Made by a program: the position numbers and the translations under genes | Source of the DNA: Taxillus chinensis | Lineage: Eukaryota; Streptophyta; Magnoliopsida; Santalales; Loranthaceae | Assembly: GCA_023512835.1 (NCBI GenBank) | Contig: CM042087.1 | Location: 47,102,249-47,166,248 of the forward strand | Length of the DNA stretch: 64,000 nt | Direction: 5' to 3' | Part shown: in pieces, positions 23,663-49,400 of the stretch | Layout of the letters: every line of letters begins with the position of its first letter | Position numbering within the stretch: position 1 is the first letter of the stretch | Notes under the pieces: model-generated | What the model saw: only the letters and a program-made list of their open reading frames with translations | The model's database searches: none | Told to the model about the DNA's origin: nothing

Positions 23663-25744
23663 ACCTCTCCTTTCTGAGTTCGCCACAGACCGCGGTGGCT
23701 TGAGTCAGCAATCGCAGGCGTTTAAGCTTAACCCATTCGGACCTGATAAACAGGTACCGGTGCGGGTATCTGTTATACGGGCCGGATCCTGCATGACTCG
23801 CAAATCGACCGAAAATGACTCGAACAAATCAAAATTCGGTATAAAATAAAGGGGGAATTTCTTTAAAAATAACCGCCCATTAGCCCAATCGAATGTTTTC
23901 CCCAACTTAATTTTAAGATACTTTTTTTTTCCTATTTCCCATTGTATCTTCTTGTTCGCATTAGCTTTTCAGAAGGCTTTATTATAACACTTGCTCGTTG
24001 AAAAATATTTTAAAAAAAATAGAGAAAATTTTAAATTTTAGATAAAAAATATTATACACTCTAAAATTTAAAAATAAAAATAAAATTTGAGAAGAGAATT
24101 TTGAAGGATTATTATTTATTTTTTAAATATTTTTTATTATATTTTTATGATATATGTACACTTTTAATTCAGAATAATAAATGAAAGATATTGAAAAAAT
24201 AAAAAATAAAAAATTATATTTAAAAAATAAAAATAGAAATTATAATTTAAAGAATGAAATGTGAAAGATAAATAAAATGTATCAAATAATATACTATTCA
24301 TTATTGAAAATAGAAATGAAGATTATAAAACTAGTGAATGCTCTAGTGTGATTTTTTATTTTATATGAAATTAATTCAGGATTTACTCCCACCGTGCCAT
24401 TTTTTAGGAATAAGACATTTTAGCAACTTTTTATTTAGAGAAAAGGAATTTTAGATAGAAAAAAATATGTTTTAGTTGAAATGGAAAAGGAATAGAAATT
24501 ACATACATATATAATTAAAATTTAAAAAGTAAGAAATAATAATAAAATTTAACATATTAATTTTTCATATTCTTTCTCATAATTTTTATCTATCATAATT
24601 TTGATTGCCATTTACATTTCCACGTCTTTCTTCCTACCTCAATTTTCACCCAAAAAATAATAATAACTTTTCCATGCCTTCATCACCCACCACCATTTTC
24701 ATGGTTAGCTGAGCTCGGGTGTCTTGCCTCATCTATTCGATTGCGTGGTTCGGCGAAAAAGTTAGATTTGGATTGTGATGCATCTTTAAACTTCACTTGT
24801 CAACAAGCATATTCATCGTGGCGCAAAGCCATACAAAGGATCACGTGACCTGAAAATGCCAAAACGGGACAATGCTTATTGGAATGTAATGATTTCAATG
24901 TTGTGAGATAATAAGATTAGTAAATTTTTATAACAGTATTTTCTTTTTATTTAAATAAAATTTAAAAAATCATAATTTTTTAAAATTTAAAAAATTTATA
25001 TAATATTTTTTAATATATTAAAAATATTATTCATCCACTATAATTATTAAATTACATAAAACACTTACATAAAACATTGTAATGATGAGAGCTCATAGTC
25101 CACACTCTATCAAGTGAAAAGAGCCTATCAACCCATAGAAACACTACCGTTTCGATGCGCCCTGGAGACAGACCGAAACCTAGTAGCACTTCAAGAACAC
25201 ATTGAATCCGACCATAATCGAAAATGGGCTGAAAGCAAGCCACAACTGCCACCGTTATCACTTTGCTATTTTTATTAGATGTGCTTAAAGCTATGCTCCA
25301 ACTTGCACTTTAATTTTATATTAAACTATAAAAAACTATTATTAAATAAATAATAATATAAAATATTATTTTAATTATATAAAATAATTAAAAATCCATT
25401 ATATTTATATTATATAAAAAATAAAAAAATTAAATATGTAAAATTAACAAAAACAATAAGATAACAGCTGACTGTCCTAACCAGGCTTCCCAGCAATTTC
25501 CATGACATGCAGTGTTAACTGCCCGATAGTAGTCATGATTTGAAACGGGGCACCGTGCTAATTCAAACAAATCCAAGAACTAATGTTTTTCAGTGTAAGT
25601 GTTTGGTTTGTCTGTCATAAAAACTAAAAAACCAATAATAATAATAATGCTCTTCTTCCAAATTGGTTCAGTAGCACTAGCAGTATTCTGGGAGCAGTGC
25701 AGAAGGTACCAAGACATGCTTGCTATACCATAATAAAATCCCAG
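23663..25744. other. PTH 5' region and AT-rich intergenic DNA
   Basis: About 200 bp upstream of the PTH start is GC-richer and probably holds its 5' UTR and core promoter. The remainder is AT-rich. An open frame at 25052-25261 has no recognisable domain. Confidence 0.45.
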
Positions 25745-38500
<12,756 letters not shown>

Positions 38501-38501
38501 A

Positions 38502-38502
38502 G

Positions 38503-38525
<23 letters not shown>
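38502..38525. repeat. (CT)n microsatellite in CBP20 5' UTR
   Basis: A CT run lies directly upstream of the CBP20 ATG (GA on the mRNA strand). A TTGCAG about 90 bases farther upstream could be a 5' UTR intron acceptor. Confidence 0.7.
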
Positions 38526-38535
<10 letters not shown>

Positions 38536-38717
38536 CAAAATTGAACAGCCAATAGAAATTCCCAGAAGTAGCTCCAAGTAGCAAATCTGCAACATTAAAC
38601 CAACAATAAATTAAAGAGCCACACATAATAAATCACAAGGATAATGAAATTATGTGAAAATAAAAAAATAAAACAAAACATGAAATGAGGAAATGGTATA
38701 TGAGAGATAGCTCAAAA

Positions 38718-40052
38718 CAAAGTCGGTCCTAAGAAATCGAATGCCCTAAGCGACTAAGGCAAACTTCTAAAAAAATGCCCTTATTTTTTTATGTTATTAA
38801 ATAAAATCTTTTTTATCTTGTTTTCTTCTCTTTTTCTTGCATATCCAAAAAGTTACTTTTTACAGGCATAATCTAATGATGACTCATAAAATAACAAATT
38901 AAAATTATCATATTACAATTCAATACACTCAAAAATTATAATATCTAAATATTATTCAATAATTCATACAACGAAATTATATTAATATCATAGTCATCTC
39001 ATCAAACATAATGAAATTAAAAAAACTAAAAACATCATCACAACAAAAACATCCATTCTCGCTCAACGGATCAAAGGTATGCCCGGGAATAACAAGCTTA
39101 TGACTCCTCATAGCTCTTATCGACAGAGTCGTTTGACATCTCGATGTCAACTCATCACAACCTGGGGTTGAAGAAGGTCCCAAGGGTTCGGTTGTTTGCC
39201 GATTAAAGTGGTACGTGAGTTGGATTTAGAACATCGTGAGACAATTCGGTTCCTATCTACCGTAGGTGTTCAAGGGAGAGCTGCAAGGAGCCATCCCAAG
39301 TACGAGAGGACTGGGTTGGGCCAACCCATGGTGTACCGGTTGTGATGCCAATCGCAGACCGGGCAGCTAAGTTGGTATGGAAGAGAACGGCTGCCACGGA
39401 AAATCCATATCTATACAAGACTACAAGTTGTCGGACAAGATTTTCGAGCATCACTTAGATAGACGAAAGGTGCAAGCACCACGAGGTAAATTAAAATCCA
39501 TTCATATTTCAACACAGTGCCAACAATAAATTAAAATTATTCAAACTGTAATTTAAATGTCATATTGCCCATGTAAAAATTATAAATTATATCGATCCCA
39601 TAGTTATCAAATCAAAGTATCAAACTATAAGTCTACCAATACGATAATAATTAATTTGTAATTGAATTATTCAATTTAAACTTTGGCAATTTGCTATTAA
39701 CTAAAAAAAACCTTTTGAGTGATTAGTGAAGGAGGTCTGCCGTCTTCCGCCTTCGGACACCGGACAGGATAAGGATTGCTGGACTGGAGGAGCCGAGGAG
39801 TGGAGGTGGAGCCGTGGAGGATCAGATCGTCGTCGTCGGCGCCACCTGCCGCATCGACGGATCGTCGGTCGACGGTCGTCCTGCGTCAGCCGGTCAGCGG
39901 CTGCGAGCCGGGAGGATCGTGAACCCGAGTGGATGCGTGCGGGTGCGGTCGGCGGGTGGAGCGGCGGCCGGTTGATGCAAAAAAGTGCCTTGGACCAATG
40001 GGCCGGGTGTCCTAGGCAGCCGCCTACTGGGCCTCCCCTTGGGCCGGCCCAA
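38718..40052. mobile_element. Possible hAT-like non-autonomous element
   Basis: The left end reads CAAAGTCGGTCCTAAGAAAT followed by GCCCTAAGCGACTAAGGC. The right end in reverse complement reads TTGGGCCGGCCCAAGGGGAG followed by GGCTGCCTAGGAC. Both resemble the CAGGGCCGGCCCT...GCCCTAGGCGA end type of plant hAT elements. No clear 8-bp target duplication was found. The mitochondrial rRNA insertion lies inside. The pairing of these two ends is tentative. Confidence 0.35.
39055..39480 (+). rRNA. rrn26: NUMT: 3' part of mitochondrial 26S rRNA (relic)
   Basis: The plus strand is clearly bacterial-type large-subunit rRNA near its 3' end. Diagnostic pieces are TCGCTCAACGGATCAAAGG, AAGCTTATGACTCC, GAAGAAGGTCCCAAGGGTTC, GATTAAAGTGGTACGTGAGT, CATCGTGAGACAATTCGGT, AGTACGAGAGGACTGG and the end CACTTAGATAGACGAAAGG. 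The insertions and wording fit the plant mitochondrial gene better than the plastid 23S. Many C-to-T and G-to-A type changes indicate an old nuclear insertion that is not functional. It lies 0.55 kb upstream of the CBP20 start. Confidence 0.8.
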
Positions 40053-40062
40053 TGAAAGGAAG

Positions 40063-42146
40063 GACGAAGACTGTCGAAATTATTAAATAAATGCTCGAAA
40101 CTATTTAATTATTATTGAATAATTAATGTTTAGGGAGGGAGGAGAGCATTTACCTTTTGCGATAAATAAGATATCAGAAATTCGGACGGTAGTGGCGAGC
40201 GTTCTACGTCGACGGCCGAGTTCGCCGGAAGCTAAGAAGCACCGACTCGTGATTTTGGCTTGCGTATCAGTGTCGGACACGCTTCTACACGTCCAGGGCA
40301 CGCTAGACGTTAGTCGGTAATTTTTTTAGATCCGGAAAGCTTCCGACACTCGTCCGACAAGACATAAGGGACACGACGTCCCTTCCTCCGACACTCGAAT
40401 TTGATGAAGACCAGACGGCGATGGAGAAAAAGAGACGAAGAAGAAGCCGGTGATGTAGAAGAAGGCAAGAAGAATCGACGCTGCTGCTCGCTGATCGTCC
40501 GTACCCAAGGCAGATGCGCTGCCGCTGCTCCCGTCAAGAACCCTCGACGCAGAGAAATTAAAGAAGAAGATAATGGTTTTCTTTTTTCGTTTAACGCAGC
40601 ATAAACCGACGGCGCAGACTTGTTTTAAAAAAAATTAATATTAAAAAAACGTTTCCGGGGTTTTCAAATTTTATATTATTAATATAAAAGTATTAAAAAA
40701 TATATTATGATATATTATAATACAAAATATTATGAGTATCATTTGCCATTAGGTCTGAGTACGGTAACCATCTAAAAAAATATATTATGACGGTGACAAG
40801 GGCTGACAGTGGCTGTGAATCCGGGCCGACTATGGCTGCGACGAGGAGCAGATGGAACGCAACAGATGACTGCGATAAGTGCCAACGGCGGCTGCAAATC
40901 CGGACTCTAGAGGGGCGACAATGGCTATGAATCCAAACTTTGGAGGGCCGATGGTGGCTGAGACGAGGAGCAGATGACCAGCGAGGAGTAGATCGAGAGC
41001 AACAGATGACTGACGACGGCAAGAGGGAGAACGGCGTGGCGAGGAGCACAGCAAGTATAGTAACTTTGTTGGATCAAGCGGTGAGCTTACACCATGATCC
41101 TAACGAAGACTCACTGGTACTCACATTCCATGCTCGTAATCGTATCCTCCGATTTTGCAAGAAAATTGCAAGCGCAGCGGTTAGATTCCGGCGTTTAAGA
41201 ACTGGCATTCCACCACCCGCCTCTGACCTCCCCATCACATAGTACTTCAGTCTTCGAGTCCACCAAACCACCAGACAAGCCGGCATCATCCTACATAGCT
41301 TTTCTTCTATAGAATTTGATCTCTACAGTGCTCTGCCAGCTCCAATGATGCTGATCTCAATAAGCTCTCTCCTCATACGACCAATGTTTTCATTTTCTTC
41401 ATTTCAATACTCAATAATATATATTGTTTGGTTTGGATGCGGAGAAAATTTGTCAGATTTCTTACATTTGCCTCACGAAAAAAAAAAATTTATATAAATT
41501 TCACACCTGACCGGTGCCAAGCCAATCAACTTATGGCTTGTACAAAATTTACCAATTTGGACTTCATATATAATTATATAATTGAAATTCTTAGTATTAC
41601 TTCTTTGTTCTAAAAAATGTCAGCTAAATTGTGACGAGTAATAATTTTAATAATAAGAAAGTACATAATTCAAAGTTTGTGTCGTGCATTAATTCAATTA
41701 TATTATAATTATAAGGAAATGTCTGTGAATATATATTGCAGTAGAAGTTAGTGGAAGAAAGGATTGTATGAACTTTAGTATTGACTTCGCTTCACTCGCG
41801 ACCAAACAAAAATATATAGTTTTTTTTTATATAATTAATAGACAACTAAATAGTTTAAATTGATAATACTTATATTAATGAAGTTATATTATATTATTAG
41901 CTTTTCTATTTATATTTATAAATGATGAGAGGAGTTTCGATGTGATTCAAATGAAAATTATTCTTTTGAATTAATTATTGTATGACATATATATTACTTT
42001 ATATTTACGATCGTATGTTTTGATGTTTTGAATTAATAGTTATAGATTTTAACTTAGAATTACTATAAATTTTAATTAAGTTATAAAAAATTTAAAATTT
42101 TAATAACTATTTAAAAAAAATACTTTTTTAGAAACTCACTTTAGTC
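40063..42146. other. Mixed intergenic DNA, GC-rich islands without a named gene
   Basis: 40100-40620 is a GC-rich island with open frames on both strands, rich in Arg/Ser and without a domain I know; GTGTCGGACAC-like words recur. 40790-41060 has imperfect internal repeats (next entry). 41040-41240 has an open frame with LDQAVSLHHDPNEDSLVLTF that faintly recalls a WD40 protein but is not assignable. 41300-42146 is AT-rich. Confidence 0.4.
40795..41030. repeat. Imperfect repeats around GACGAGGAGCAGATG
   Basis: GACGAGGAGCAGATG and GCAACAGATGACTG occur twice each, about 100-140 bases apart, with diverged spacers containing GGCTGTGAATCC / GGCTATGAATCC / GGCTGCAAATCC. They look like an old tandem amplification. 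Confidence 0.5.
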
Positions 42147-42152
42147 GCCTAA

Positions 42153-43038
42153 GAGCATCTCCAACCTATCAGTTATAGCAAAAGCTATAGTAAAATATTG
42201 GTAAATTTATTCCCCAATGGTTCAGGTAAACCTTTAGCAAAAGCAAAAACAAAAGTTAAATATGGCTTTTGCTTTTGCTATAACTAATCCTGCCATGTCA
42301 GCATATAAAGAAAAAATTACCCTTCACCCTTGCGTTTCCTTCCCCTGCGTTCCCATTCCCCCGCGTGACTTCACCGCCACCTTCTCCGCTTCCCTCACCA
42401 TCTCCTCCTTCTCCGTCGCCTCTCGCTCCGACAGCAGCATCCTCACCACCAGTGGACAGTCCAACCTCGTCCAGGTCTTCGACGTCAGCGCACCGCCCTC
42501 CTCCAGCTCCGCTCCCACTCCCGCCCCATCTGCTTCGTCTGCAACCCCCGCTTCGACGATGCCCTCGTCAAGTACTAGGACGTCGCTGCTGGCACCCAGA
42601 TCTCGAAGCTCGATGCCCACAGGGACTACGTCCGCTGCGGTCTCACCTCCCCCGCCACCTCTGACTTGTTCGCCACCAGCTCCTACGACCACACTGTCAG
42701 GTTTTGGGATGTTAGGGTTTCAGATTCGGGTTCATCCATGGTGGTAAAATCACGGGAAGCCGGTGGAGAGCGTGGCTGGTTCACGCCATGGAGTCACACC
42801 AAGACCATGACTTCGATTTGGTTGGGAAAGATTGGCAAGGACATTGGTGGGTTGTTGCAACTTGGGGAAGATTAGTCAGTCCAATCCTCCGAATTGGAAT
42901 TTGGGAAAGATTGGGAAAAATAATTATTAAGAAAAAAATAATGATATACCATTTGAGTGTTATTAATTAAAGCTTCACTGTAGCAATCTAAATATAACTT
43001 TAGCTCATTTCACTCAACTAGAATGATTGGAGATGCTA
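42153..43038 (+). mobile_element. Pack-type TIR element with captured UTP15 piece
   Basis: The ends are GAGCATCTCCAACC (42153) and, in reverse complement, TAGCATCTCCAATC (43038). Each is flanked by TAA (42150-42152 and 43039-43041), which fits a PIF/Harbinger-type 3-bp target duplication. Subterminal AT-rich words (AGCTATAGTAAAAT left; CTACAGTG and AACTTTAGCTC right) resemble abundant dicot MITEs. The interior is a GC-rich gene fragment. No transposase is present, so it must be mobilised in trans. Confidence 0.6.
42357..42760 (+). pseudogene. UTP15: UTP15 (U3 snoRNP WD40 protein) fragment
   Basis: UTP15 is a WD40 subunit of the t-UTP complex for pre-18S rRNA processing in the nucleolus. The fragment reads PPRDFTATFSASLT and GQSNLVQVFDVSA in one frame. 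It then slips one base and continues LRSHSRPICFV, DDALVKY, a stop, DVAAGTQISKLDAHRDYVRC and FATSSYDHTVRFWDVRV. This is the correct order for the N-terminal WD repeats. The frameshift, the TAG (Trp to stop) and a deletion before DDALVKY show that it is dead. The capture ends after about three blades. Confidence 0.85.
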
Positions 43039-43044
43039 TAAGGC

Positions 43045-45160
43045 ATCCAATATCTTCGGCCGAGGCTTATGCTTAAGTGATAAATTTATTTTTTTCCCTC
43101 AAATTCATGTCAGTTTTGAGTTTCTAAATTGATTTTTACTAGGTTGTTCAATGCATTACTCAATTTGTGTATTTACGCAATATTTTTGCATATATAATTA
43201 TTTGTGAGTTCTCATAATTATTTGCATATATAATCGTATTTATAAAAATTATTCATAGCCATTAATAAATAAATTAATATATATATATATATATATATAA
43301 ATTATTTTCCTTTGCGAGATTTGCCTTTCACATACATACAAATTTTCAAAAGGTTACAAATCCAACACATTTTCCCTGTCAATTGTTTTACATGCAATAA
43401 TTCTTTGTTTTTGTTTTAAATTGTTTCCCTTGTCAATTCAGATGAAAGATTCATATGGCAACAAACAAATAATACATTTTTAATTTCGAATAATATAAAC
43501 TTAAATACAATTGTGTCACCTTACTTAATTACAGAAAACTAATGGCCTTGGTTTTAAAAATAATTTTCGATTCTTAAATTTTTAAAACGCAAGTCCAATG
43601 GTAATTTAATATAATTTAAATTTAAATTTAAATTTAAATTTTAAAATATGTGAAACTCATAATTATTTTTATAAATTAATTTTAAGTAGTTTCTGTTTTT
43701 AAATATAAATTCAATTTTGAAGGAGACATAAATAATTTTTTTATTACTTTTCTAACATTTTATTGTCTATGACTATGCCTAAGTTTATATTTTATTTTAT
43801 GTTTTTCATTCTTATGAGACTAAATTTTTAAAAAAATTACACATAAACTCCAATAATACAGAAATCAAAACATGTATCTAATGACCCTTTAATGTAAATA
43901 TTTTCGGTTAAGACAACTTTTATTCCATTTGGTATGCCAGATTTTGGCGTATCGTTTTAAAAAACAATAAACGCATTGTGAACCTATATTAATTTAAATT
44001 AATAAAAATTTGAAAGCTATTTTTAAAATCTATGGATCCCACAAATGCTTCTGACTTCTAAACGTGTGTTAGGTATGCCAAAATGGGCATATCAGTTTTA
44101 AAAACCATGGGTTTAGTGTAGTGTACTAGTTTCATTTTAATTTAATATTAATATAATTTTAAAAATTATTTTAAAATACAGTCGTAATTTTTTTTTCAAA
44201 TATAAATTTAATTTTAGCAAGAGACTCAAGTAAAAAAAAAATTCTATTTTATTAGTCGAATCCACTTTTTTAAAAATTTATAAGAATTTTAATTTTAAAA
44301 AATATATCACTTCTACTAAATACATTTTCATTCATACCAAACATACATTATTTTCAAATTACAATCAGAATTTAAAAAATAATAATTTTTTAAAATACAT
44401 TTTCACACCTACTAAAAAAAGCTATTTTCAAATTATAATTTAAAACTAAAGCTATTTTATTAGCCCATTCACTAATTGAGTTTACTCGTCATTGTAAAAC
44501 GAACCGAAATGCAAGGACACGTAATATTGGCCAACACATTAATTCTGGAGGCAGTACAAAATAGAAATATGAAACTAAAACCCCATTAGAATCGTAGTAA
44601 GTTGGTCAACATCAAATGTTAAGATCGTGTCACTTTGAATTAAGTGTCCAAGCAACCAAAATTAAGAGTGAATATTTGAGTTGGTTGGACGAGTACCCTT
44701 GCTGAAACCTTCATTATCAAAACTTCAAAAGCTCGGTCCATAAACTACTAACTTCAACTGTCAAAGTAAACATTTCATTAAAAAAAACATCATAAACTAA
44801 AAATTATATAAATATAATGCCCTTGTCCACAATTGAAAACTTTCTCGTCTAAACTAGAAATATGATATTCACATTTAGAACCTCATTGAGTTGACTATAA
44901 AAATGGTATGGTGCCCTTTAACATATGTATATACCTTAAAAATTTATTGAGGTAATTGGATACAAATGAGTGCTTTATATTGTACTCGTTACCTGCCCCA
45001 TTTTGAATACTTGTCAGTGAATGGCGCTCCAAATTCAGCTCAGATTTGCTGGGCGCAAAAAATTAATATCCGGGCCAAAATCATATTCCACGGGGATTCT
45101 GCTTCGGACCCACCCATGATTTTGCTACGCATCCAAATAAACAAATATGCAGATCATATA
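43045..45160. other. AT-rich intergenic DNA and ALMT 3' region
   Basis: A (TA)n run lies at about 43276-43298. No gene was seen. On the minus strand AATAAA occurs near 44943-44948, a possible ALMT polyadenylation signal about 215 bases past the stop. Confidence 0.5.
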
Positions 45161-46460
45161 TCAGGTCAAGAGCTTGGTATGCCTACTTCCACATAGCCAT
45201 GCCCAAAATCCAACAACCTCTGCTTCTGGCTCAACTGGTTCCTTAAAATTCGCCTTCTCACTGAGTTCTTTAAATGAATCCACCAGATTTTGAAGCCTTG
45301 CCACAAATTCAATCAGAAGTGATGTGAAAGTAGCTAACGAGAGTGCCTTAGCATTATCGTATGTTTTAGACTTTTCCTCCTCCCTTGGGACCATATTGGG
45401 AACCACTGAGATGCCCGGAGGCCAAGGTATCTGATTCTTGAATGGGTTGTTTTCAGAGGGGACATTCGCAGAAGGCAAGGTGGAATTGCTTCGGACCCCG
45501 TAATTCTGACCATTCCAACTAAGTACTGATCGGAGATCAAGCACAGCTTCACTCTTGGATTTGAATTCTAGATGGTTGTTTTCGTCATCATCATCATCAT
45601 CATCATCATCCATGTTCATAAGGTATTGCGGGTTATCAAATGTTGGCCTACTACCAATTTCCCAACACTCTGTACGAACAAGGAGGTATGATTTTCGATC
45701 CACCTTTTTCTGCAACTCTTCTGCTGCATTTTGCACTTCGTATAGAATGTCCACTGGACCTAGTTTCTCCATTTTCTTCATTTTGTTCCCAAGCTCACGT
45801 AAAACTTTAGCACCTTCAGTGCCAACCCTCTTAAGCTCACTGCGGAAGACCTGTCTTCTTTCAGCCAGGGCCTACAAATTCAAATTAAAAAAACAACTAA
45901 TATAGATAGTATTAATGGGCCATTGTCTCAGCAAACGGCAGCAGGATGCAACCTCAAAAATTAATAATAATATATAGCTGGAATGTAGAATTGTGCTTGA
46001 ATCATGATTCATCTTGCAAGTCAGATATATATATATATATATATATATGGATTACAGTAAAAGGGAAAGAATGTGGTAACATGCACTGGAACGACAGCGG
46101 AATGAATTTTAGAGGTCTTTCAATGTTTTACAGCAGAAGGCCAGAAACTACAATGACATGCATGATAGAATTTGATGTAATTTGATGGAATGAGATAGGG
46201 TTCGGATGTTCTGCCGCACCTATTTACTCTCATCGTCTGTCCTACCACACTAGACTCAGAACACGCCACACCCTTTAAACACCGACACTTACCAAGAGAG
46301 ATTATAATCGGTAGGGGGGAGAAAGTAGAGTTACAATCCCAGCTCTGCACACCGGCCCCACCATGCTGCAGTCACCATCCTCCACACAATGTCACTGCAT
46401 CAACCCAGCACCCGTCTGGTCAACTCTGACCAGAACCACCATCACCCAAAGCTGCCTCTT

Positions 46461-46493
<33 letters not shown>

Positions 46494-49400
46494 TCTTCCT
46501 AGGCTTAACGTTTTCAATAAATAAATGGTGTTTAAATCTTGTGTGGTGGACAGACAATAGGTGCAAACAATCAGGACAGAAAATCTGAACCCAATGAGAT
46601 ATGCCAAAATCAGTATGCCAACTGGTTCAAAAGAAAGGGAAAATAGTATCATAAATTATTATTTTGATATATATATGTTATAGTTACCCTTGAAAAAAAA
46701 TATATTGAAGTTGCCAATAAGAAAGTCACAATAGAAGAACACTACAGAGACTGAAACAATCGTTAGTACAGTGAATGTCACAATAGACAACAACATCTGA
46801 CAACGAAGGCCATAACTCCGCTTCACATAAATACCACTCTTAACCAAACCAATCAGCCTTAATCCCTATTGAATTGGACTGGGACAAACAAAATGTTTAT
46901 ATTTAATCGAAGCCAGACAAAAAGTTTAAACACCATTCTTATTATCCTAAAAAGCCCTAAATTAGAGTAACTAATTTACTTCATTTCTAAAACAGAAAGT
47001 AAGGAAAGATTCAAGGAGACAAAAAAGTTCATAATATTTCAAGAATTGCTTCGGTTCCTATTCTACTTCTCAAAACAACTTTTTAGGTTTCGCTATTGAA
47101 GTTGAATTGCAGGTTTACCTTTTGCCGTGTCATTTCTATCTAAGCTTTCAGAGGAACCTTATATCTTTGCTTTTTACAAATTTAGAAATAACCTTGCCAT
47201 CTATACTTTTTGGGGGTAAGAAATAATCTTGAACACTAGCCGTCAAATACAACAATCTCAACAAAGCATCTGTGTTGTTTGCAATAGGCTTGAATACAAG
47301 AGAAATGAGTGTTAGAAATGATGTAAATGATATAAGGTTTCTCTTGAATGTTATCTTCCTTGCAGATATGAGAGGATACTTAGCCAAGGAAGCCTTCTAG
47401 CAGTTGAAGATGAGTGGCATGAACATTGAACATAGTGCAGTCAATTGCTGGTTATTCCAACAAATACATTTAAGATTGCAACAAATATTTCACGGATTAC
47501 AAGCTGCAAGCCCGGTGAACCGGAACAGGCGACTACTGAACTACTAGATGTTGAAAAGGAGCTGCTCATAAATGAGAAGTCAACCACTAAGCTACACCAC
47601 TACAGGAATGCAACATGTGACTATTGAAAATGTAGCAGTCAGCTGTTTACTCCTTTCCTCTATTCTTTACTTTTTGAGGTGCATTTGTTTAATTATGAAA
47701 CATCTCATTAATTGTGAATGGTTTAGATTACGTCTTGCGTTTCACCATGTCATTGCTAATTACCTTGCTAATAGCTTAGCGACAAAAGATAAACTTAAAA
47801 TGAAACATAAGCAGTGTAGAAACAATATACGCATGTATTTGATATACAATGTAATGATCTTGTTTTGAATTAAATCATGAGAATATTAAAGTGAAAAGTG
47901 CAATCTCAACAATTTCAAAAACATGCCAATTTGGAGTTTGGATAGAGCGTCACCGAGAGAGCAGTTATGTGATTTTATATAGTATCCCAAGCCAACAAAA
48001 CAGTAAGATGGGTAAGGAATGAAAAGCTATGTTTTTAACCAAATGCATGCACATCAAAATCAACTACAAAATATTTTTTACTGAAAAATTTTATTTAAAA
48101 AAAAACCTCCTTCCTTAAAAAATTAGATGATTCATCTAGATGCTTAGACCGCTTTTCAAAATCATAGTCACAACTATCAATTTTGAGAGTTATTTTCACT
48201 TGTCACATGTAAAAGGACAAATCCGATATACAAAGATCCGGTGAATGACAGAAGCCGAAAAAGAATCAGACTACAAGGGCCAATGAAAATGCAACCTTTC
48301 CACAATTAAATTTAATTGCAAGAAGCATGTTCATGACTTAAACCCATGATTTTCAGTTTACGACACATTAAATCTACTGGAGAGAAAAGAGGGAGAGAAA
48401 TAGATTATCTTATTACCATAGAAAATGGTATATACACATAGAACTTAACATGTAGATAATGGGCCAAGCCCATACACACTAGCATTCTAACACTCATTAC
48501 TTGTCCAAATAGTGGGTGCCCACAAGTGCAAATCCCAACAGTCAGGTCTACTTTTTGAGGCTAAAAAGAAAGATGTTTGTAATAGGAACTACAAAACTAC
48601 AACTACACAACCTTTTACATTTTAGTTAGTGTCATAGATGACACCAATATGCAAGTACGAAATTGTAATTCATGGTAAGAAAAATCATGCCAAGAACAAA
48701 GCAGAAATATAACACTGCTGGTCTACTAAAAAAGGCAAGGGAGCATATTCGTGTTTGCATTCTTAGCATGGGGTGAAGAAAATCAAGTAATGAAGTCATT
48801 GTTCAAGGGAATATATGTTTGAATTCTAAAAAAAAAAAAAAACTTTACAATGATCAAAGAGAAATGGGGAAAGGGGGATATAATTACCTGAATTTCTGAG
48901 AGTATGCAGCCATGCAATGCCATAATAGTGAATGCACAATGCCTCAAAGCACCACTGACTTTGACATAATCTTTCCAAGGATACTTGAGCCCTTTGTAAG
49001 GGCCATGGGGTGGCTCCCAAACAGCAAATCCTACCTGCATTTCACGAATTAACTGTTTAATAATAATCAAATACCTCCAACAAATTGATCTGGAGTCTAA
49101 AATTAATAGCAATAATCTACTAACCAGAGCATCCTCTTGGCTTGTTGATTCAACAGCTGATCTATAACCACTATAAAGTGGATCATCTAAAGCTTGATAA
49201 GTAAGTATTTTCGAAGGTAGCCTCTCATATTCAAAGCAGCTCAGGTAGCCACTGACACATCCTGAACATAAACTCCCGAATCACTCTAAAATTATAAAAA
49301 CCAAAAACAACATAGGAGAATGAAGGATTTCTACAATTCAAAATGACAGTAACAAACAAAAGGCCAGCTGACCTTCCAAGGAAGTAGCCACACCCATGAA

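Noticed and set aside
39055..39480. Functional nuclear or plastid rRNA gene
   Set aside because: Only the 3' part is present, with many transitions and an inserted position; wording fits a mitochondrial origin and an old insertion.
41040..41242. Possible WD40 (TBL3/UTP13-like) fragment
   Set aside because: Only a faint resemblance in one stretch; no WD dipeptides or second blade, so no gene named.
45555..45905. Plus-strand 116-aa Ser-rich frame
   Set aside because: Antisense shadow of ALMT exon 6; the poly-Ser is the reverse of the Asp tract.
48360..48493. Possible solo Copia LTR in ALMT intron 5
   Set aside because: A TGTTAG start is visible on the minus strand, but no CA end with a matching target duplication could be found.
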